In this document: piece by piece, positions 1-8,028 of the stretch
Layout of the letters: each line of letters opens with the position of its first letter
Numbering within the stretch: position 1 is the first letter of the stretch
Source of the DNA: Deltaproteobacteria bacterium
Lineage (GTDB): Bacteria; Desulfobacterota; Desulfuromonadia; Geobacterales; Pseudopelobacteraceae
Length of the DNA: 64,000 bases
Assembly (NCBI GenBank): GCA_021780495.1
Contig: JAJXYO010000062.1
Span: 22,302 to 86,301, forward strand
Direction of reading: 5' to 3'
Notes under the pieces: generated by a model
Told to the model about the DNA's origin: nothing
Databases searched by the model: none
Seen by the model: the letters and a program-made list of their open reading frames with translations, nothing else
Made by a program: the position numbers and the translations under genes

Positions 1-2
1 GG

Positions 3-1094
3 ATCTTCCCTCTCAATGAACCTCTCAAACGCAACCTGGCCGAGGGCTATGCCGCCTACGGCCATACGCTGCTCAAACAACGCCGCTATGAACAGGCCGA
101 TGAAAACTTTGCCAAAGCGATCGAGCTCTATCCGGACGATCCGTCCTTCGCTTTCATGCGCGGTGTCTGCAATTATCTTCTCAAAAAATACGACGTCGCA
201 CGCTATGAACTGGAGCGCGCGCGCGGCATCACGCCTGACAATGTTGATACGCTCTACTACCTTGGCCTGGTAGTGTATGAAACTGACGACCGCCCGCAGG
301 CCATCGAACTGTGGGAACAGGCCTTGAAGCTGGCGCCGGGTCGCAAGGACATCAGCGATCAGCTGGCACGTGCCCACAAGGAAATGGCCGTTGAAGACCG
401 TATGGATCAGGGACACAGCTCGCGCTTCAACCTCACCTACGATCCCGATGTAAGCTCAACCCTCGCGCAGGCGGTCCTGGATGTCCTGGAAGAGGCCTAC
501 AATCAGGTTGGAGCAGACATGGGGAGCTTTCCTGATGCACGCATTCCGGTTGTTATCTACAAGCGAAGCGACTTCCAGTCAGTCACCGACTCCCCGGATT
601 GGTCGGGCGGACTGTACGACGGCACTATCCGATTACCCTTCGGAACCATGGAGAACATCAGCGCTCCCATGCGCGGCATTCTTTTTCACGAATATGCCCA
701 CGTAGTGGTTTTCGAACTGACCCACGGCAATTGCCCGACCTGGCTGAACGAGGGTATCGCCGAGATGTTCGGCCGCTCGCAGTACGCCCGTTCGATGCCG
801 GAGAATCATGCCGCGCGTTTTGCCGCAACAACTGATGTCCGTAAACTGGAAAAAGGGTTTGGCGGGTTTGCATCCAAGGATGCCTTGATGGCCTACCAGC
901 AAAGCTATTCCCTGGTCAACTACCTGGTGAATACCTATGGCTGGCCCAGGGTCACCCAGATATTGACCGATCTAGGCAACGGCATGAACATGGACGAAGC
1001 CGTGTCAGCAACACTGAAAAGCTATGACGTTGATTATAACGGACTGGTCAAGGAATGGCGGCAATCGGTCGCACGGAGCACGACAGGCGAATAG
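3..1094 (+). CDS. TPR-containing peptidase MA-family (gluzincin) protein, 5'-partial
   Basis: The frame is open from the first bases of the window, so the start and any signal peptide lie upstream; 363 residues are visible. The first ~115 residues form about three TPR-like helical repeats. A C-terminal domain carries the zinc-metalloprotease motif HEYAH (bases 687-701) followed ~20 residues later by WLNEGIAE, the spacing of the third Glu ligand in gluzincin (Peptidase_MA) families. This pattern implies an HExxH peptidase-like domain; the substrate is unknown. It ends about 100 bp before the NosL gene and may head that operon. The TGGCA/TGCCA hairpin in the gap is too short to call a terminator. 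Confidence 0.8.
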   Translation: MFPLNEPLKRNLAEGYAAYGHTLLKQRRYEQADENFAKAIELYPDDPSFAFMRGVCNYLLKKYDVARYELERARGITPDNVDTLYYLGLVVYETDDRPQAIELWEQALKLAPGRKDISDQLARAHKEMAVEDRMDQGHSSRFNLTYDPDVSSTLAQAVLDVLEEAYNQVGADMGSFPDARIPVVIYKRSDFQSVTDSPDWSGGLYDGTIRLPFGTMENISAPMRGILFHEYAHVVVFELTHGNCPTWLNEGIAEMFGRSQYARSMPENHAARFAATTDVRKLEKGFGGFASKDALMAYQQSYSLVNYLVNTYGWPRVTQILTDLGNGMNMDEAVSATLKSYDVDYNGLVKEWRQSVARSTTGE

Positions 1095-1195
1095 CCGTAT
1101 GGTGGCAGTGTGTTGCCAGATCTGAGTCTGCAAGGAACTGGATAGCTTTATTTTACAGGGTAACTGCCCTGAATTCGACAAAAGGAGAGACAAAC

Positions 1196-1693
1196 ATGAA
1201 AAAACTCTGGATCAGTATCTTGCTGGTACTATCGCTCGGAACCATCTGCCTGGCCGCAACCAAGGTTGAGGCACCGGATAGCTGTAAACAGTGTGGTATG
1301 AATCGTACCATGTTTGCCCAGAGCCGCATGATTGTTACCTATACCGACGGAAGCAGCGCCGGGACCTGCAGCCTCAACTGCGTCGTCACTGACTTGAAAG
1401 CAGCCAGGGGTAAAAAAGTCAAATCATTCCAGGTTGCTGACTACAACAGCAAAAAACTGATTAATGCGAAAACGGCAACCTGGGTAATCGGCGGATCCAA
1501 ACCTGGCGTCATGACCAGGGTGGCCAAGTGGGCCTTCGCCGACAAGCTGGCTGCCGAGGCCTTCATCAAACTATATGGCGGCAAAAAGGCATCCTTTAAG
1601 GAAGCGCTTAAGGCTTCCGAAGACGAGCAGGCCGAAAATGCTGCCACACAAAAACAACCGGTGCATAAAGGTCACGGCGAACACAAGATGTAG
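1196..1693 (+). CDS. NosL-like periplasmic (copper-binding?) protein 1
   Basis: 165 residues. ATG 1196 is preceded by a clear AAAGGAGAG ribosome site; the longer frame upstream lacks one. An N-terminal hydrophobic signal (residues ~4-20) is followed by CKQCGM, the CxxCGM signature of the NosL/DUF family that binds Cu(I) in nitrous-oxide reductase assembly. The tail is His-rich (HKGHGEHKM), which also suggests metal binding. It lies in tandem with a second NosL-like gene and an ABC transporter. No nosZ, nosD, nosF or nosY is visible, so a role in N2O respiration is not supported; metal delivery to, or sensing at, another periplasmic system is an inference. Confidence 0.8.
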   Translation: MKKLWISILLVLSLGTICLAATKVEAPDSCKQCGMNRTMFAQSRMIVTYTDGSSAGTCSLNCVVTDLKAARGKKVKSFQVADYNSKKLINAKTATWVIGGSKPGVMTRVAKWAFADKLAAEAFIKLYGGKKASFKEALKASEDEQAENAATQKQPVHKGHGEHKM

Positions 1694-1713
1694 GAACGAC
1701 AAAAATCAGAATG

Positions 1714-1750
1714 GCACGACCTGGCAGGCGTTTTGTCTGCCAGGTCGTGC
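1714..1750 (+). terminator. Perfect 14-bp hairpin between the two NosL genes
   Basis: Arms 1714-1727 and 1737-1750 are exact inverse complements around a 9-nt T-rich loop. No U tract follows, so it is not a canonical intrinsic terminator; it could attenuate read-through or stabilise the upstream mRNA. The downstream gene's RBS region lies 20 bp beyond. Confidence 0.55.
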
Positions 1751-1787
1751 GGTCGACAGAATCTTCAAAACCACTCAAGGAACAGAT

Positions 1788-2273
1788 ATGAAACGACTCA
1801 GACGCTTGATACCGGCAGTATTCTTTTGCCTGTCGCTGTCCCTCTCAACAGCCTTCGCAGCACCAGTGCCCGTTCCTTCTCCGAGCGCCAAAGACAAGTG
1901 CCCGGTCTGCGGCATGTTCGTGGCCAAATACCCGGACTGGACCACAACGATGACATTCAAAGACGGCTCCACGCTCTTTTTCGACGGGGTCAAGGATTTT
2001 TTCACCTTCTTCCATAACATGAATAAGTACGCTCCGGGCAGAAACCAGACATCGGTAGCGAGTGCGACCCTGAAAGACTACTATTCACTCAAGCACATCG
2101 ATGCCCGCAAGGCTCTGTTCGTGCTTGGCAGTAATGTGTACGGCCCCATGGGAAAGGAGCTGGTGCCGTTTGAAAAAGCATCCGATGCCCGGGCCTTTTT
2201 GAGAGATCACCGGGGTAAAAAGGTCTTGCGGTTCGAAGAGATTACACCTGCTCTCCTGAAATCTCTGGAATAA
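1788..2273 (+). CDS. NosL-like periplasmic protein 2
   Basis: 161 residues starting at ATG 1788 after CAAGGAACAG. It has a cleavable-looking signal peptide (hydrophobic residues ~8-24 ending AFA) and then CPVCGM at ~39-44, the NosL metal-binding signature, followed by the family's aromatic FKDGS...FFDG pattern. It is diverged from the preceding NosL-like protein, so the pair is not a recent duplication. The same-strand neighbours downstream are an FtsX-type permease and ATPase. Likely periplasmic; the bound metal (copper in characterised NosL) is inferred from family knowledge only. Confidence 0.8.
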   Translation: MKRLRRLIPAVFFCLSLSLSTAFAAPVPVPSPSAKDKCPVCGMFVAKYPDWTTTMTFKDGSTLFFDGVKDFFTFFHNMNKYAPGRNQTSVASATLKDYYSLKHIDARKALFVLGSNVYGPMGKELVPFEKASDARAFLRDHRGKKVLRFEEITPALLKSLE

Positions 2274-2295
2274 ACCACGAAATGGTTACCACCTG

Positions 2296-2598
2296 ATGCG
2301 TAAATCAGCAGTATTCATCAGTTTTACTGCAATAGAGCTTGTGTGTGTCATGGTCATGGCGCTGCACAGCCGTCTCAGCCAACGCGCACATGCCCCGGAA
2401 CTGCTGGAACGTGCCAACCTGGTAAAAACGCTGCAATTGACCGATCTCTGTCTGTTTACCGAAGCCCGCTATACCCGCAATCCGGCCATGGCCGATTGTT
2501 TTGCCCCATTCCAGGACCACCCCACGGCGTTGGAACACTTCCCTTCCGGATCATTTGTAACGCCACCAACCATGAGGGTTCATGAACACTCCCCTTAA
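2296..2598 (+). CDS. Small membrane-anchored hypothetical protein
   Basis: 100 residues with one N-terminal membrane segment (~5-25, FISFTAIELVCVMVMAL). The rest is soluble and probably periplasmic, with a Cys pair pattern (LCLF...DCFAPF). No family recognised. It begins 22 bp after the second NosL gene and overlaps the permease start by 17 bp, so it is probably co-translated with the ABC module and could be an accessory subunit. It has no strong Shine-Dalgarno sequence. Confidence 0.55.
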   Translation: MRKSAVFISFTAIELVCVMVMALHSRLSQRAHAPELLERANLVKTLQLTDLCLFTEARYTRNPAMADCFAPFQDHPTALEHFPSGSFVTPPTMRVHEHSP

Positions 2599-3718
2599 CC
2601 GGCACGGCAATATCCTCGACTTTGCCATCTCATCACTGTTGCGGAGACGATCAAAGAACTTCTCCCTGCTGGTCGTATACACTCTGATCGTATTTGTGAT
2701 CGCATCGCTGATCTTTTTCGTGCAGGCCATGAAACGGGAAGCGGGCCTGCTCCTCAAGGAGGCGCCGGACCTGGTCGTGCAGCGCATGATCGCCGGACGG
2801 CACGACCTGATACCGGACCGCTACAAAGAGCAGATCGGCGCGATCCGCGGGGTGACCGCGGTAACGCCGCGCCTGTGGGGCTATTATTACGACCAGGTCT
2901 TTGGCGCCAACTACACCCTGCTGGTGCCTGAACAGAAACTGGTCGAGCCGGGCAGTATCCTGATTGGTCCCGGGGTGGCACGCAATCAGCGGATTCAGGT
3001 CAGCGACATGCTGACCCTTAAAACTTCCAGCAACGCCCCCCTGCTGTTGACAGTGCAGGGCATCTATCCCAGCAGCTCGGAACTGATTTCCTCGGACCTG
3101 ATCGTATTATCGGCCGAGGATTTTCAGGCCATGTTCAACCTGCCGGCCGGCTATGCCACCGATCTGGCCGTGACCGTTGCCAACCCCCAGGAGCAGACCA
3201 CGATTGCCGCCAAGATCGCCGAACAGTTTCCGGACACACGTCCGATCCTTAAAAGCGAGATCCTGAGGACCTATGATGCGCTCTTCGAGTGGCGCGGCGG
3301 CATGATGGTGGTCATCCTGTTCGTGGCAGTACTGTCGTTCATCATCTTTGCCTGGGACAAGGCCACCGGTCTGTCAGCCGAGGAACGCAAGGAGATCGGT
3401 ATCCTCAAGTCCATCGGCTGGGAGACATCCGATGTGCTGCTGCTCAAATTCTGGGAAGGGATCGTCATATCGCTGACGGCATTTCTGGTGGGGGTGGTCC
3501 TGGCCTACGGCCATGTATTCCTGTTTTCGGCCACGCTGTTCGAACCTGCCCTCAAGGGGTGGTCGGTCATGTATCCGCACTTCAAACTGACCCCGGTCAT
3601 CGACGTGTACCAGTTGACCATTCTTTTTGCCCTGACGGTACTGCCCTATACCGCGGCATCCATCATACCGGCCTGGCTGGCCGCCACCGTACCACCCGAC
3701 GCCGCCATGAGGTCATAA
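2582..3718 (+). CDS. FtsX/MacB-type ABC transporter permease
   Basis: 378 residues. The architecture is that of LolC/MacB/FtsX permeases: TM1 (~28-48), a large extracytoplasmic domain (~50-235), and three more TM segments (~240-260, 291-315, 348-370). The conserved cytoplasmic stretch EERKEIGILKSIGW, which contacts the ATPase, lies between TM2 and TM3. It is followed immediately by its ATPase gene (3 nt apart). Such transporters often act as mechanotransmission systems on periplasmic or lipoprotein partners; the NosL-like proteins upstream are the obvious candidates here. Confidence 0.88.
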   Translation: MNTPLNRHGNILDFAISSLLRRRSKNFSLLVVYTLIVFVIASLIFFVQAMKREAGLLLKEAPDLVVQRMIAGRHDLIPDRYKEQIGAIRGVTAVTPRLWGYYYDQVFGANYTLLVPEQKLVEPGSILIGPGVARNQRIQVSDMLTLKTSSNAPLLLTVQGIYPSSSELISSDLIVLSAEDFQAMFNLPAGYATDLAVTVANPQEQTTIAAKIAEQFPDTRPILKSEILRTYDALFEWRGGMMVVILFVAVLSFIIFAWDKATGLSAEERKEIGILKSIGWETSDVLLLKFWEGIVISLTAFLVGVVLAYGHVFLFSATLFEPALKGWSVMYPHFKLTPVIDVYQLTILFALTVLPYTAASIIPAWLAATVPPDAAMRS

Positions 3719-3720
3719 CC

Positions 3721-4449
3721 ATGATCGAACTCAGCAGCGTGACCAAAACCTTCAATAGCGGCAAACACAACCAGTTTACCGCTGTGGACGGTGTGAACCT
3801 GACCATCCGGCCTGGACAACTGACCATCCTGAAGGGCCCCAGCGGCTCGGGCAAGACAACGCTCATGGCCCTGATCGGCTGCATGTCCCGCCCCAGCTCC
3901 GGCCGCATCTGTCTGCACGGTATCCGCACCTCATTTTTTACGGAAACCGACCGCGAAGCCGCCCTGGACATTACCAGCCTGCCGGAACGTTTTTTGACCG
4001 AGATCCGACGGTCGACCTTTGGTTTCATCTTCCAGCAGTTCAACCTGATGAAAGGTATAACCGCGCTGGAAAACATCATGCTGCCGGCCTACCCGACCGG
4101 CGAGAGTCAGGCGGTCTTCCGCCGGCGCGCCCTGGAGCTGATGGAGCTGTTTGCAGTCGCACGCCACTCGTCGTCACCGGTAGACTGGCTGTCGGGTGGC
4201 GAGCAGCAACGGGTGGCGATTGCCCGCGCCCTGATCAACAACCCGGCCATCATCATTGCCGATGAACCGACTGCCCATCTCGACAGCAAGCTTTCCCGGG
4301 AATTCATGGAGATGGTCGGCACCCTGAAAGCTCAGGGCAAGACCATTCTGATTGCCAGCCACGATCCGCTGGTGTTCGATTCCGAGCTGGCCGACTGCGT
4401 AGTCGGCATGCGTGACGGTCGTATCACCGATATCGCGGGCTCACCATGA
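3721..4449 (+). CDS. ABC transporter ATP-binding protein (LolD/MacB type)
   Basis: 242 residues from ATG 3721; a longer in-frame extension overlaps the permease and is not needed. Walker A GPSGSGKTT (~39-47), Q-loop FQQFNLM, signature LSGGEQQRVAIARA (~156) and Walker B IIIADEPTAHLD (~177) are all intact. The segment between Walker A and the Q-loop is somewhat longer than in LolD. It energises the permease encoded directly upstream and overlaps the next gene by ATGA. Confidence 0.93.
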   Translation: MIELSSVTKTFNSGKHNQFTAVDGVNLTIRPGQLTILKGPSGSGKTTLMALIGCMSRPSSGRICLHGIRTSFFTETDREAALDITSLPERFLTEIRRSTFGFIFQQFNLMKGITALENIMLPAYPTGESQAVFRRRALELMELFAVARHSSSPVDWLSGGEQQRVAIARALINNPAIIIADEPTAHLDSKLSREFMEMVGTLKAQGKTILIASHDPLVFDSELADCVVGMRDGRITDIAGSP

Positions 4450-5444
4450 TCCAGCATCCGGCCATCCTGGCACTGACCATCGCATCGCTGTTGACGGCTC
4501 TGATGCTGATCTACGCCGGCTGGTACGGGACACGGATCCTGGACAAATGGGACCTGCACAGCGGCAGCGAGCTGCAACTGGAACTAGAGCGGCGCACCTA
4601 CCTGATCTCTGTCATCCTCAGCTATGTCCTGCTATTCCAGATTGTGTCGCTGTTCCTGTACATATTTACCGCGGACAATCTGCACAGCCAGTTCACCGGC
4701 GCCATGTGTGCGGCCGGTGTCCTGGCCGTGAACAGTTACGGCTATCCGGTCCTGATCCTGAAGATCGTCAACTGCCTGCTGGCGGGTGTCTGGCTGATCA
4801 TCAACCACGTCGATACCCGCGGCTACGACTACCCGCTGATCAAGGCCAAATACGGGCTGCTCAACATCCTGGTACCGCTGGTGATACTGGAAGTGATCTT
4901 CCAGTTTGTCTACTTCTATAACCTGAAGCCCGACGTGATCACCTCCTGCTGCGGCAGCCTCTTCAGCAGTGACAAGCACAGCATGGGCGGCCAGATTGCC
5001 GGTCTGCCGAACGGTCCCATGCAGCTGGCGTTCTTTGGATCAATGGCGGCTACCATGTTGAGCGGCTGTTATTTTTACTTCAAGGGGCGTGGCAGCTACC
5101 TCTTTTCGATCCTCAGCGGCCTGACCTTCATCATAGCGGCTGCGTCCCTGGTTTCGTTCATCTGCCTCTATTTTTATGAACTGCCCAGCCATCACTGCCC
5201 CTTCTGTATCCTGCAGAAGGAGTATGGTTATGTCGGCTATCCCCTCTACGCCACTCTGCTGGGCGGCGCAATCAGCGGCCTGGGCACGGGTGCTCTGACA
5301 CCGTTTACGAACCGTGCAAGCCTGGCCAGGGTCCTTCCGGCTATCCAGCGCAGACTTACAGCCGTGACCCTGATCCTGTATCTGTTATTCACCCTGATCG
5401 TATCCTGGCGCATGCTGTCCACATCGTTTCGGCTCACGGGCTGA
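4446..5444 (+). CDS. Polytopic membrane protein with DsbB-like CPFC motif
   Basis: 332 residues with about eight hydrophobic segments. It starts in an ATGA overlap with the ATPase gene. Two cysteine sites stand out: adjacent cysteines in TSCCGS (~168-169) in one loop, and HHCPFCILQK (~249-258) in a later one. A CxxC next to a membrane segment followed by ILQK/R is reminiscent of the quinone-linked thiol oxidase DsbB, but overall similarity was not recognised. It may handle disulfides or metals for the NosL-like partners (inference). Its strict linkage to the ABC genes argues it is part of the same machine. Confidence 0.75.
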   Translation: MIQHPAILALTIASLLTALMLIYAGWYGTRILDKWDLHSGSELQLELERRTYLISVILSYVLLFQIVSLFLYIFTADNLHSQFTGAMCAAGVLAVNSYGYPVLILKIVNCLLAGVWLIINHVDTRGYDYPLIKAKYGLLNILVPLVILEVIFQFVYFYNLKPDVITSCCGSLFSSDKHSMGGQIAGLPNGPMQLAFFGSMAATMLSGCYFYFKGRGSYLFSILSGLTFIIAAASLVSFICLYFYELPSHHCPFCILQKEYGYVGYPLYATLLGGAISGLGTGALTPFTNRASLARVLPAIQRRLTAVTLILYLLFTLIVSWRMLSTSFRLTG

Positions 5445-5515
5445 GACATTTCTTCATAACAATACTGTAACCTTATCACGTGGCAACCCAAGCAACGAGA
5501 GTGAGGACATACCCG

Positions 5516-5914
5516 ATGAAATGCCTGATTGTTGAAGACGTCGAATTCGTGCGGGAAATGATGGTATTCTATCTGACCGGCTACGCGGAGATAGATACGG
5601 CGGCGGATGGTGTCGAAGCGCTTGAACTCTTCTCGCAGGCCATAAAGGAAAACAAGCCCTACCAACTCGTCTGCCTAGATATCCAGATGCCCAACATGGA
5701 CGGCCAGGAAGCCCTAAAACGGATGCGGCGGATAGAACAGGAAACAGCGCTCCCGGATAACAAGGCGGTCATAATCATGACGACCGCTTCGACAGATACC
5801 AAGGATATCGAGAAGGCCATCTGGGAGGGTGACAGCACCGATTATCTTGTCAAGCCGGTCAAGCCTGAAGATTTGATGGCGGTGTTGAAAAAGTATCGGC
5901 TCATTGAACTGTAA
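5516..5914 (+). CDS. Stand-alone receiver (CheY-like) response regulator
   Basis: 132 residues, one receiver domain and no output domain. ATG 5516 with GTGAGGA upstream is preferred over a GTG 36 bp earlier. Acidic pocket E7/D8, phospho-acceptor D55 in LVCLDIQMPNMDG, T89/T90 and K113 (LVKPVKP) are all present, so it should be phosphorylatable. No kinase lies next to it. It could relay to an HPt protein or bind a target directly. Convergence with chemotaxis is unproven. Confidence 0.9.
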   Translation: MKCLIVEDVEFVREMMVFYLTGYAEIDTAADGVEALELFSQAIKENKPYQLVCLDIQMPNMDGQEALKRMRRIEQETALPDNKAVIIMTTASTDTKDIEKAIWEGDSTDYLVKPVKPEDLMAVLKKYRLIEL

Positions 5915-6247
5915 CGAGGCTGCGTGCAGACTGTTTGCATCTCTGCACCACACGACCGCACAATCGGTCGATACAAACCGTGAGCTCATTCGTGGTCTGA
6001 AGACGCCTCGCTCTAAGCCGCCGGTGGCCGGTCGCAGACCGTTCCGATCCGTTACGGCGGACGGAAGGACTGCACCGGCTCAACCTTGCCACGCTGCATC
6101 CTCAGCCCTGTTCAGCCCAGTCCTATAAAAACATTCAGCTTTACCCCCATAAAAAAGAGTCCATCTGGGCTGTTGTATATGATATCATCCGCGGCGAAGA
6201 GCTAACCGAAATATTCATAATTTCAAAACAGGGTTGATCGCACACAT
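5915..6247. other. Intergenic stretch, no gene seen
   Basis: About 330 bp between the receiver gene and the RIO kinase gene. Reading frames in it are short and low-quality. Two long-range inverted repeats are visible: GGTCTG/CAGACC (5994-5999 and 6035-6040) and CAGCCCAG/CTGGGCTG (6113-6120 and 6165-6172). The AT-rich 6173-6240 segment before ATG 6248 probably holds the promoter of the next operon; I could not assign boxes with confidence. Confidence 0.4.
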
Positions 6248-7096
6248 ATGAAAATACCAAAATGCTTTGACACACTCGTCGTCAACGGTTTCGTGGATGA
6301 GGTTATCCGCCAGCTGATGAGCGGCAAGGAAGCTGATGTCTATGTCGTTCAGTCGCACGGAGAGATTCGCTGCGCCAAGGTGTACAAAGAAGCCGGCAAA
6401 CGGAGCTTCAGCCAGCAGGCCCAGTACCAGGAAGGACGCAAGGTACGGAACAGCCGCCAGGCCCGTGCCATGGAGAAGAATTCACGCTACGGGCGTAAAG
6501 AGCAGGAGGAAGCCTGGCAGAACACCGAGGTTACGACACTGAGCCGCTTGGCAGAGGCGGGCGTACGCGTTCCCAAAATATTCAGTTACATTGAGGGGAT
6601 CCTGTTGATGGAGCTGGTGGTCGATGAACACGGCAATCCCGCGCCCCGGCTGAACGATCTGAGACTAACGGCGGAACAGGCCCGTGACTACCATCGCGGA
6701 ATCATCGCGCAGATCGTCCTCATGCTCTGCGCCGGGATCGTTCACGGCGACCTGTCCGAGTACAACGTACTGGTCGGGACTGACGGCCTGGTCATCATCG
6801 ACCTGCCCCAGGCCATTGATGCCGCGGGCAACAACAATGCCGGCAAGATGCTTGAGCGGGACGTCGGCAACATGACCGCCTACTTTGGGCGTTTCGCCCC
6901 CGAACTGCTGGCCAGCGACTACGGCAAGGAGATCTGGAAACTCTACGCCAGCGGTCAACTCACTCCCGCGACCAAACTCACCGGCCAGTTTACACCCTGC
7001 GCAAAACCGGCCGACGTGCGCGGAGTCATGCGTGAAATAGACTCGGAACGGATCTCACACGAGCGTCGGCAGGGAAGTGCATCCGGGACCAAGTGA
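6248..7096 (+). CDS. RIO1-family atypical serine/threonine kinase
   Basis: 282 residues. The RIO catalytic signature HGDLSEYNVLV (H166, D168, N173) and the metal-binding Asp in IIDLPQAID (~D185) are present, with the RIO-type ATP loop SGKEADVYVV (~26-35) and the flexible loop after it (KRSFSQQAQYQEGRKVRNSRQA region). RIO1 proteins in eukaryotes and archaea act in small-subunit maturation; the bacterial branch is poorly studied. It overlaps the pseudouridine synthase by one base, and RNase R follows, which fits an RNA/ribosome role (inference). Confidence 0.88.
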   Translation: MKIPKCFDTLVVNGFVDEVIRQLMSGKEADVYVVQSHGEIRCAKVYKEAGKRSFSQQAQYQEGRKVRNSRQARAMEKNSRYGRKEQEEAWQNTEVTTLSRLAEAGVRVPKIFSYIEGILLMELVVDEHGNPAPRLNDLRLTAEQARDYHRGIIAQIVLMLCAGIVHGDLSEYNVLVGTDGLVIIDLPQAIDAAGNNNAGKMLERDVGNMTAYFGRFAPELLASDYGKEIWKLYASGQLTPATKLTGQFTPCAKPADVRGVMREIDSERISHERRQGSASGTK

Positions 7097-7986
7097 TGGC
7101 GATTTCCGCTACCCCCTCAGTGGTCACCCTGCCGGCTGCAAAGCGGCCCTACCCTTCGATTCTGGAGTTCCTGAGCCGGCGCTTCCCGAACATCGGCAGC
7201 AGTTGCTGGCAGCAGCGCATCGCTGAAGGCAAGGTACTCGCTGCAGACCGCACCCCGATTAGTGAGCATACTGCGTATCACCCCCACCAGCGCCTGTTCT
7301 ACTACCGAGAGGTTGAGCAGGAGCGCTTGATCCCCTTTAGCGAAACGATCCTCTTCCAGAACGAGCACCTGCTGGTCGCCTGCAAACCCCATTTCCTCCC
7401 GGTTATTCCGGGGGGCGGCTATGTCAACGAATGCCTGCTGAATCGCTTGCGGACAACTACGAACAACATTGACCTGGTGCCGTTGCACCGCATCGACCGG
7501 GAAACAGCGGGCATCGTCATGTTTTCCGTCAACCGCACAACCAGGGGGCTGTACGGCAGGCTGTTCGCGGACGGCATGATGGATAAATCATACCAGGCCC
7601 TGGCCGAATGCGGCCATGTCCCGGACGTGAACGAGTGGACCGTCGAGAACCGGATCGTCAAGGGCGATCCCTGGTTCAGGATGCAGACCGTTCCCGGCCG
7701 ACCGAATGCCCGCTCGCAGATCCGGATGAGGGAGAGGAAGGGGGACATCGCCCGCTTCGACCTGTTTCCCATCACGGGCAAGACCCATCAGCTCAGGATC
7801 CACCTGAGCGGCCTGGGCTTCAGGATCCTCAACGACCGGTACTATCCCGAGCTGCAGCCGGAACAGGCCGACGACTTCGAGAAACCGCTCGGTCTCATTG
7901 CCAAGACGGTTCGGTTCCGCGATCCGGTCAGCGGCACAGACATGGAATTCAATTCTGAACGTGAACTGCCGCTTCTGGCGACGTAA
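7096..7986 (+). CDS. RluA-family pseudouridine synthase
   Basis: 296 residues from ATG 7096, whose A is the last base of the upstream TGA. An N-terminal ~75-residue region precedes the catalytic domain. The RluA active-site motif HRIDRETAG (Asp ~134) and the downstream GKTHQLRIHLSGLG motif are intact, so it should isomerise uridine in 23S rRNA or tRNA. The exact target cannot be read. It is co-transcribed with the RIO kinase. Confidence 0.9.
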   Translation: MAISATPSVVTLPAAKRPYPSILEFLSRRFPNIGSSCWQQRIAEGKVLAADRTPISEHTAYHPHQRLFYYREVEQERLIPFSETILFQNEHLLVACKPHFLPVIPGGGYVNECLLNRLRTTTNNIDLVPLHRIDRETAGIVMFSVNRTTRGLYGRLFADGMMDKSYQALAECGHVPDVNEWTVENRIVKGDPWFRMQTVPGRPNARSQIRMRERKGDIARFDLFPITGKTHQLRIHLSGLGFRILNDRYYPELQPEQADDFEKPLGLIAKTVRFRDPVSGTDMEFNSERELPLLAT

Positions 7987-8028
7987 TTCACATCACAGCC
8001 AATCACAAGCATACGACAGGAACATGCC

